Assembly (NCBI GenBank): GCA_030428825.1
Contig: JAUIEL010000214.1
Coordinates: 1-9,932 of the forward strand
Length of the DNA: 9,932 bases
Direction: 5' to 3'
Source of the DNA: a bacterium
GTDB taxonomy: Bacteria > Planctomycetota > B15-G4 > JADJEK01
Shown: one piece after another, positions 1-5,237 of the stretch
How the letters are laid out: every line of letters begins with the position of its first letter
Position numbering within the stretch: the first letter of the stretch is position 1
Translations under genes and position numbers: made by a program
Notes under the pieces: model-generated
The model's input: the letters and a program-made list of their open reading frames with translations, nothing else
What the model was told of the DNA's origin: nothing
Databases searched by the model: none

Positions 1-1276
1 GCACGTCCCCGCGGGAGGAGACCGCGCCGATCTCGCCGTGCGCGATCCCGCTGCGGATGTCGATGGAGTCGGCCGAATCGAGGATGGCGTCCTCGACGTA
101 CTCGCCGACCTCGATCGGCCCGCCGGCTTGCACCGCGAACGCCGAGAGGACCGAGCCGCGGACCACCACGCGGTGCGCGGTCTCGATGTCCCCGGTCGAG
201 AAGTCGACGTTGCCGTCGACGTCGTAGGTCTGGAGCACCCGGAGGCAGCCGTTGTCGGCGAACAGGATCCCGTCCTTGGCGGCGCGGAACTCGAGCCCGT
301 TGTTCACGACCTCGACGTTGTCGCCGGCGACGAGCCGCTCCTCCTCGCCGATCTGGGCGAGCTGCACCATCCCGGTGACCGTGCGGCCGGCCGATCCGTC
401 CGACGGCGGGACGCGGTACGCGAGGAGGTCGCCGGCCCGGACGTCCCGGCTGAAGGAGAGGTGGTGGAAGTCGACGCGCCCGTCCTGCGTCTGCTTTCCG
501 GCGCGCGACCCGACCTCGAGCGTCAGCGTGACGCGGCCGTCGCTCCCCGGGATCACCGCCTTCCCCTGAGCGATGTGCGCCGAGATCGCCTCGTCCGGAC
601 GCTCGGCGTGGCGCCGCACGACGTCGCGCACCGTCTCCTCGAACAGGCCGAACACCACGCCGGACCGCTCGATCAGGCGGAGCGCCGTCGCCTCGTCGAT
701 CGCGTTCCCGCCCCGCGGCACCGGGCGGAGGGTCATGCGGGCGCTCATCTCGTCGTCGTCGATCTCGACGAGCGGTTCGACGCGGAACCCTCCGCCCTCG
801 AAGACCGGGTATCCGGGTCGCTCCGCCTCCCACCGCAGCCGCTCTCGGTCGAAGAGGACGTCGTCTCCGGCGATCGGGAGCGAACCCGACAGCGCGTCTC
901 CCGGCGGCACCTCGTCGCCGGTGACGGTCCGTCCGGGCCTCGGGGGATGGGTCTGCCGGACCCGCGCGAGCACGTCGCCCGCGTCGATCAAGGCGCCCGG
1001 CACGAACGAGAGTTCGGTCCGCGCCTCCGATCCGGGGTCGGGCGGCGACCCTTGCGCGATGCACGCGCGCACGGGCGCGGGGCTCGCGAGCGTCCGTCGG
1101 ACCAGGCGGTCGTCGACGCCGTGGGTGACCCGGGCCCGCTTCAGGAGCGCCGTCACCTCCTCGAACGTCGGCGGGTCGCGTCCCGGCCGGCCCGTCGAGA
1201 TCGAGAGGAACGCCCGCATGCGGTCGGGGCTGACCTCGACCTCGAGCGTGCCCGAACTCGTCGAGCGGGCGGTCAC
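1..1276 (-). CDS. FapA/DUF342 family protein, C-terminus cut by window edge
   Basis: Reading the minus strand from a GTG at 1276-1274 gives 425 uninterrupted codons that leave the window at base 1, so the C-terminus is missing. Residues about 350-410 carry the FapA (DUF342) core signature: YDVDGNVDFSTGDI at 351-364, then the repetitive beta pattern VVVRGSVLSAFAVQAGGPIEVG and a run of alternating hydrophobic strands typical of the family's right-handed beta-helix. Residues about 11-125 and 168-305 look like two copies of the N-terminal FapA domain; each ends in GRTVTG. FapA is known from polar flagellum assembly in Vibrio, but DUF342 proteins are widespread and mostly uncharacterised, so the role here is open. 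The GTG start overlaps the TGA of the upstream CBS gene by four bases, indicating translational coupling. I see no signal peptide or membrane segment, so a cytoplasmic location is expected. Family assignment is confident; function is not. Confidence 0.85.
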   Translation of the reverse strand, partial: MTARSTSSGTLEVEVSPDRMRAFLSISTGRPGRDPPTFEEVTALLKRARVTHGVDDRLVRRTLASPAPVRACIAQGSPPDPGSEARTELSFVPGALIDAGDVLARVRQTHPPRPGRTVTGDEVPPGDALSGSLPIAGDDVLFDRERLRWEAERPGYPVFEGGGFRVEPLVEIDDDEMSARMTLRPVPRGGNAIDEATALRLIERSGVVFGLFEETVRDVVRRHAERPDEAISAHIAQGKAVIPGSDGRVTLTLEVGSRAGKQTQDGRVDFHHLSFSRDVRAGDLLAYRVPPSDGSAGRTVTGMVQLAQIGEEERLVAGDNVEVVNNGLEFRAAKDGILFADNGCLRVLQTYDVDGNVDFSTGDIETAHRVVVRGSVLSAFAVQAGGPIEVGEYVEDAILDSADSIDIRSGIAHGEIGAVSSRGDV

Positions 1277-1893
1277 GTGATGCCCAGGATGCGGTAGCCG
1301 CCGGCCCCGATCGCGTCGACGAACTCGTCCGCTTCGGTCCCGCGCACGCGCAGCACCACCATGTCGTGCGTGCGAGTGTGCCCGCGGAACGCGGTGAGGC
1401 TCGCGAGCTCGAGGTCGTGCATGTCGACCTGGTCGAGCAGACTCTGCAGCGACGACTCGCGTTCCAGATCGATCGCGACCCGCCGCCCCGGCTGCTCGGC
1501 CCCCATGACCGCGACCAGCGCCCGGATGAGGTCCGACTCGGTCAGGATCCCGACCAGCGCGCCGTTCTCGAGCACCGGGAGGCTGCTGACCCGGTTCTTG
1601 TGCATGCAGAGCGCCGCGTCCTCGATCGCGTCGCCCGGCGAGGCGGTGAGCGGGTTCTTCGTCATGACGTCCCGCACCGCGAAGTGCCGGGGGAGCGCGA
1701 GCGCCTCCCCGTCCTTTCCGGCGAACAGGAGTCGCTGCATGTCGGTGAGCGTCACGATGCCGACCACCCGCTTCCCCTCGATCACCGGCAGCCGCCGGAT
1801 CCGCCGGGTCCGCAACAGCTCGTGCGCCTCGAGCAACGGCATGCCGGGTGGGACCACGGCCGGGTCCTTCGTCATCCAGGTCCGCACGATCAT
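1273..1893 (-). CDS. Tandem CBS domain protein with C-terminal ACT-like domain (AcuB-like)
   Basis: A 206-residue cytoplasmic protein. The first CBS domain spans about residues 1-58 (TWMTKDPAVVPPG near the start, RRLPVIEGKRVVGIVTLTD at 33-51). The second spans about 72-130 (VRDVMTKNPLTASPGDAIED, then SSLPVLENGALVGILTESDL at 103-122). Residues about 137-206 form a beta-alpha-beta pattern ending in GGYRILGIT that resembles an ACT domain, the arrangement seen in AcuB-like proteins. CBS pairs typically bind adenine nucleotides and act as sensors; ligand and partner are not evident here. The frame stays open upstream to 2256, but that extension is Pro/Arg/Ser-rich, crosses a simple repeat and matches nothing. 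I chose ATG 1893-1891, which begins exactly at the CBS fold and has GGAGAG four bases upstream (plus-strand 1898-1903). Its TGA overlaps the GTG of the FapA-like gene, so the two are probably one operon. Confidence 0.88.
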   Translation of the reverse strand: MIVRTWMTKDPAVVPPGMPLLEAHELLRTRRIRRLPVIEGKRVVGIVTLTDMQRLLFAGKDGEALALPRHFAVRDVMTKNPLTASPGDAIEDAALCMHKNRVSSLPVLENGALVGILTESDLIRALVAVMGAEQPGRRVAIDLERESSLQSLLDQVDMHDLELASLTAFRGHTRTHDMVVLRVRGTEADEFVDAIGAGGYRILGIT

Positions 1894-2259
1894 CGGTCTC
1901 TCCGCCGGGCTCGGAGGGGGACAGTTCGTCGCGTCTCTGATCGGCAGGGGAGGGACCGGGCCTGGAGGGAAACGGGGGGGGAAGCAGGGGAGAGCAAGGG
2001 AGAGCAGGAGAGAGCAAGGGAGAGGGCGCTGGCGCGGAGGATCCGCGACGGCGACAGGGATGCGCGTCAGCGTCGTTCCATCGGTCGTCTCCTCGTTCCC
2101 CCGTACCCCTCCGAGGGAATCGGATGAGCGACCCCGCAACGCGACTCGAGAACGCGCGGAGACCAACTTGGACGCGACGCGCGAGGACGTGGGCGGGTCG
2201 GAGAGCTCGTCCCTCCTTCGGCCGCCGCCGTGGCGAGCGCGAAGACGTTCCCGCATGCG
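1894..2259. other. Intergenic region between the polyketide operon and the CBS-FapA pair
   Basis: This 366-base gap separates the stop of the type III polyketide synthase from the start of the CBS gene on the same strand. I see no convincing gene, sigma70-like promoter or T-tailed hairpin terminator in it. It contains a 10-base tandem repeat at 1984-2023 and an adjoining G-run. The open frames that cross it read as Pro/Arg-rich low-complexity peptide. The gap suggests that the CBS-FapA pair has its own promoter, which I cannot locate. Confidence 0.6.
1984..2023. repeat. Four 10-bp polypurine tandem repeat units
   Basis: Four consecutive 10-base units lie here: GCAGGGGAGA, GCAAGGGAGA, GCAGGAGAGA and GCAAGGGAGA. 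Units two and four are identical; the others differ by one or two bases. A run of eight G residues lies immediately upstream at about 1974-1981, so the plus strand is almost purely purine over about 55 bases and the minus strand is pyrimidine. The tract lies 90-130 bases upstream of the CBS start, in what should be the leader or promoter region of that operon. Confidence 0.85.
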
Positions 2260-3324
2260 TTACCGAAGCAACGTCGATTCGACGGTCAGACCGGGGCCGA
2301 AGGCGAGGGCGACGCAGGGGCGGGGGGCGTCGCGGCGGCGGAGGCGGTCGAGGATGAAGAGGACGGTGGGGGACGACATGTTCCCGCCCTCGGCGAGGAC
2401 GGCGCGGGAGTCGGCGGTCGCCGCGCGGTCGAGGCCGAGCGCCGCCTCCGCCGCGGAGAGGATGCGCGGCCCGCCGGGGTGGACGGCCCACGACGCGACG
2501 TCGGCGACCGTCAGGTCGTGCGGGGCGAGCCACCCGTCGATCCACGGGCGGAGCTCCGCCTCGATCCGGGCCGGCACCTCCGGTCCGAGCCGCATCTCGA
2601 AGCCGTGGTCGCCGACGTCCCACCGCATCGCCGCGGCGCAGTCCGGGAGGACGCACGACCCGGTCGCCGCGATCCGCCACGGCGTCGTCGCGGCGCCGGC
2701 GGAGACGACCGCCGCCGCCGCGCCGTCGGCGAACAGCCCGTTCGCGACGACCCGGTCCCGCTCGGCGCCGTAGTCGTAGTGGAGGGTGCAGAGCTCGACC
2801 GCGCAGAGGAGGACGCGAGCCGCCGGGTCGGCCTCGACGATCGCGCGCGCGACGCGCAGGCCGTTCAGCGCGCCGTGGCACCCCATGAACCCGACGTGCG
2901 TCCGCTCGACCGTCCGCGCGAGCTCCAGCGACTCGATCAACGCGAGGTCGAACCCGGGCGCGGCGAAGCCGGTGCACGACACGGTCACGAGGTGCGTGAC
3001 GTCCGTCCGGCCGCCGAGCGCCGCGCGCGCCGCCCGCGTGGCCAACGGCGCCGCCTCGCGCCGGTACCGCTCCATGCGCGCGGCCGTCGACGGCCCGCGG
3101 TCGTCGGCGGCGGCGGCCGGGGCGAGGAACCGCTGCGACTCCCAGTCCGTCGCGATCAGCACGGAGTGGCGGCGGCGGACGCCGGACCGGCGGACCAGCT
3201 CGGGGATCAGCCGGAGCAGGCGCTCGTCGAGGCGGGACGCGGACTGCACCCAGCGCGCGAACGTCGTCTGGTCGACGGACCCCTCCGGCCGGGCGAGACC
3301 GATCCGTTCGAGGTGCGCGCTCAC
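2260..3324 (-). CDS. Type III polyketide synthase (chalcone/stilbene synthase family)
   Basis: A 354-residue thiolase-fold enzyme expected to condense an acyl-CoA starter with malonyl-CoA and cyclise the product to a pyrone, resorcinol or related aromatic. The catalytic triad is visible: Cys117 in VSCTGFAAPGFDL, His282 in WAVHPGGPRIL and Asn315 in EGGNMSSPTVLF. Other family marks are GFMGCHGALNGLR at 145-157, GLFADGAAAAV at 196-206 and the terminal AFGPGLTVES at 341-350. The length is close to the usual 350-400 residues, although the N-terminus before the first helix is somewhat short. I chose the GTG at 3324-3322, which overlaps the TGA of the upstream oxidoreductase (GTGA); the open frame extends to 3675, but only as antisense-like low-complexity sequence within the oxidoreductase gene. 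It is the last gene of a three-gene operon with an oxidoreductase and a methyltransferase, the context of phenolic-lipid or alkylquinone pathways such as srsABC of Streptomyces. Substrate and product are not readable from sequence. Confidence 0.93.
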   Translation of the reverse strand: MSAHLERIGLARPEGSVDQTTFARWVQSASRLDERLLRLIPELVRRSGVRRRHSVLIATDWESQRFLAPAAAADDRGPSTAARMERYRREAAPLATRAARAALGGRTDVTHLVTVSCTGFAAPGFDLALIESLELARTVERTHVGFMGCHGALNGLRVARAIVEADPAARVLLCAVELCTLHYDYGAERDRVVANGLFADGAAAAVVSAGAATTPWRIAATGSCVLPDCAAAMRWDVGDHGFEMRLGPEVPARIEAELRPWIDGWLAPHDLTVADVASWAVHPGGPRILSAAEAALGLDRAATADSRAVLAEGGNMSSPTVLFILDRLRRRDAPRPCVALAFGPGLTVESTLLR

Positions 3325-4400
3325 GCGGAGCGCTCCAGCGTCGCGGCGCGGACGAGCGGTCGCGCGAGGGCGGGGAACCGCGCCAGCACGCCGACGGCCG
3401 CCGCGACGAGGTGGGGGTGCCGGAGGAACCGCGACAGCGTCCGGCAGGTCCGCTGCGCGCTCGCCACGAGTCGCTCGTGCTCCCGCTCCCACCGCGGTCC
3501 GGCGCGGTCGTCGTCGGCGGCGACGAGCGGCACGAGCGCGCGCGCGCCGGCCAGCGCCCAGGAGATCCCCTCCCCGGTGAACGGCTCGACGTACCCCGCG
3601 GCGTCGCCGACGAGCAGGACGCGGCCGGCGTGGCGGCGGGCGGGTCGTCGGGTCAGGAGCGGCGTCCCGCGCCACTCGGCGTCCGGGGAGAGCGACGGGA
3701 GCGGCGACGACTCGACGAGGTGAGAGACCGCCGCCCCCGCGCCGCCGTGCGTCCGCACGAGCCCGGGGTCGAGCGCGGCCGCGACGTCGAGGCGGTCGTC
3801 CTCGACCCGGACGAGCCCGACGTACCCGCCCTCGCCGCAGACGAGGTGCAGCTCTCCCGGGGTGAGGTCCGCGCCGCGCCGGTCGAGGACGGCGCCGACG
3901 CCGAGACGCGACCGCTCCTCCACGTCGACGGGGACGTCGAGGCCGGCCGGCGGACGGGAGAGGCCGGTGGCGATCACCACGGTCCGGGCCCGGAGCTCGC
4001 CGGCGCCGTCGAGGACGACCGTCCGCGCGTCCCCGCCGTCCGGTCCGAGCGTCGCCGCGGTCCCCTCGATCACCTCGACGCCGCGCGCCCGGGCGGCGCG
4101 GACCAGCGCGGCGTCGAGCGAACGGCGCGAGACGGCGAGGCCCCCCTCGAGCGGGACCCGGGCCGCGCGGCCGCCCGCGTGAAGGACGAGCGAGCGGAGA
4201 GGGACGCCGGCCGGGACGACGCCGAGCGCGGCGAGCGACCGGAGCGCGCGCGGGTTGAGGCAGCCGCCGCAGACCTTGTCGCGCGGGAAGCGCTCGCGGT
4301 CGACGAGCGCGACCCGGCGCCCGCGGTCGGCGAGCCCGATGGCGACCGCGCCGCCGGCCGGCCCGGCGCCGATCACGACGGCGTCCCGGACGTCCGTCAC
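3321..4400 (-). CDS. FAD-dependent oxidoreductase, geranylgeranyl reductase/hydroxylase superfamily
   Basis: A 359-residue flavoprotein. The N-terminal dinucleotide-binding motif is VVIGAGPAGGAVAIGLADRG (residues 8-27), with the acidic ribose-binding end at VDRERFPRDKVCGGCLNPRA (33-52); the CGG element after the first strand is typical of geranylgeranyl-reductase-like and related flavoproteins. The second FAD motif is VLLVGDAAGYVEPFTGEGIS (261-280), with the GD pair at 265-266. A mixed alpha/beta substrate domain lies between. It probably oxidises, or less likely reduces, the aromatic product made by the type III polyketide synthase encoded next; its exact reaction is inference. Its start GTG (4400-4398) overlaps the methyltransferase stop, and its stop overlaps the polyketide synthase start, both as GTGA, indicating coupled translation and equimolar expression. 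The frame remains open upstream to 4892, but that stretch is the antisense shadow of the methyltransferase. Confidence 0.9.
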   Translation of the reverse strand: MTDVRDAVVIGAGPAGGAVAIGLADRGRRVALVDRERFPRDKVCGGCLNPRALRSLAALGVVPAGVPLRSLVLHAGGRAARVPLEGGLAVSRRSLDAALVRAARARGVEVIEGTAATLGPDGGDARTVVLDGAGELRARTVVIATGLSRPPAGLDVPVDVEERSRLGVGAVLDRRGADLTPGELHLVCGEGGYVGLVRVEDDRLDVAAALDPGLVRTHGGAGAAVSHLVESSPLPSLSPDAEWRGTPLLTRRPARRHAGRVLLVGDAAGYVEPFTGEGISWALAGARALVPLVAADDDRAGPRWEREHERLVASAQRTCRTLSRFLRHPHLVAAAVGVLARFPALARPLVRAATLERSA

Positions 4401-5092
4401 GAGCGGCTCCACGTGAGGAGGAAGCGGAACGGCCAGCGCCGCGTGACGCGGGCGCCGCGGAGTCCGGCGCGCACGGCGAGGGCGCGGATCTCGTCGACGG
4501 TGAACGCGTTGTCGACCGAGAGGACGGCGTCGTCGTGCACGACGCGGCTGCGCGTCAGGAGGGGAGGGACGAGCCGGGCGAGGAGACGGCCGGGGGCGCC
4601 GCGCACGAGGTCGTGGACGAGGACCGCGTCGGCCCGCGCCATCCGCGAGAGAAGGTCGACCACCACGTCGTCCTCCAGGTGGTGCAGGAAGAGCGAGCAG
4701 ACGATCGCGTGATAGCCGTCGGGGAGCGCCCCCTCCAGGACGTCGTGCGCGAGGAACCGGACGTCGAGCCCGCGTCGCGCCGCGGCGCCGCGCGCCCGCT
4801 GGAGGGCGGTCTCGCTCTTGTCGCACCCATCGATCGCGAGTCCCCTGCCCGCGCGCTCGCGGAGCGCGAGGGTCAGGTCGCCGCCGCCGCACGCGACGTC
4901 GAGCACGCGGGCCGGCCCCGGGACCGAGAGGCGGTCGAGGAGGTCGCCGAGCGCCCGGGAGAGGAGTCCGGCCGTCCCGCTGACGCGGTGGATCCGCGCC
5001 AGCCCCGCGAGCGCCGCCCGGTGCTCCGCCTCGTCGAGCGCCGGATCGTCCATCCGCTCCGGCCGCACCGTCCGCGTCGATCGTCCGTCCAT
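4397..5092 (-). CDS. Class I SAM-dependent methyltransferase (UbiE-like)
   Basis: A 231-residue soluble methyltransferase with the Rossmann-like SAM fold. Motif I is VLDVACGGGDLT (63-74). The acidic end of strand 2 is IDGCDKSETAL (87-97). The motif II region is FLAHDVLEGALPDGYHAIVCS (113-133), followed by LFLHHLEDD (134-142), as in UbiE/COQ5 and polyketide C/O-methyltransferases. As the first gene of a coupled operon with a FAD oxidoreductase and a type III polyketide synthase, it most likely methylates an oxygen or carbon of the polyketide product. The start is uncertain: ATG 5092-5090 has GGAGG three bases upstream, while a second ATG at 5053-5051 (MDDPALDEAEH) would shorten the protein by 13 residues. 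The longer in-frame ATG at 5152 would place an Arg/Gly-rich stretch ahead of the fold and is less likely. Function of the family is confident, substrate is inferred from neighbours. Confidence 0.88.
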   Translation of the reverse strand: MDGRSTRTVRPERMDDPALDEAEHRAALAGLARIHRVSGTAGLLSRALGDLLDRLSVPGPARVLDVACGGGDLTLALRERAGRGLAIDGCDKSETALQRARGAAARRGLDVRFLAHDVLEGALPDGYHAIVCSLFLHHLEDDVVVDLLSRMARADAVLVHDLVRGAPGRLLARLVPPLLTRSRVVHDDAVLSVDNAFTVDEIRALAVRAGLRGARVTRRWPFRFLLTWSRS

Positions 5093-5237
5093 CGACCTCC
5101 GAGCGTACCCGCGCCGGTCACCCCGGTCTCGGCTCGCCGAGCCCGTCCCCACCCGGTCGCGCGGCGCACCCGGTTCGGAGCGACCCCCGCCCCGCCGGCC
5201 CGGTTACCATGCGGCGTCGGTCGAGAAGGAGCCTGGG

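Noticed and set aside
38..1297. A 419-codon plus-strand frame at the left edge
   Set aside because: Low-complexity Asp/Arg/Val/Glu peptide, antisense to the FapA-like gene, whose minus-strand frame shows a clear family signature.
1894..2256. N-terminal extension of the CBS protein to 327 residues
   Set aside because: The extension is Pro/Arg/Ser-rich, is translated through the tandem repeat, and is followed by an ATG with a good ribosome binding site right at the beginning of the CBS fold.
5174..5210. A possible promoter for the repeat-protein gene with TACCAT at 5205-5210
   Set aside because: There is no -35-like hexamer at suitable spacing; the nearest, TTCGGA at 5174, is about 25 bases away.
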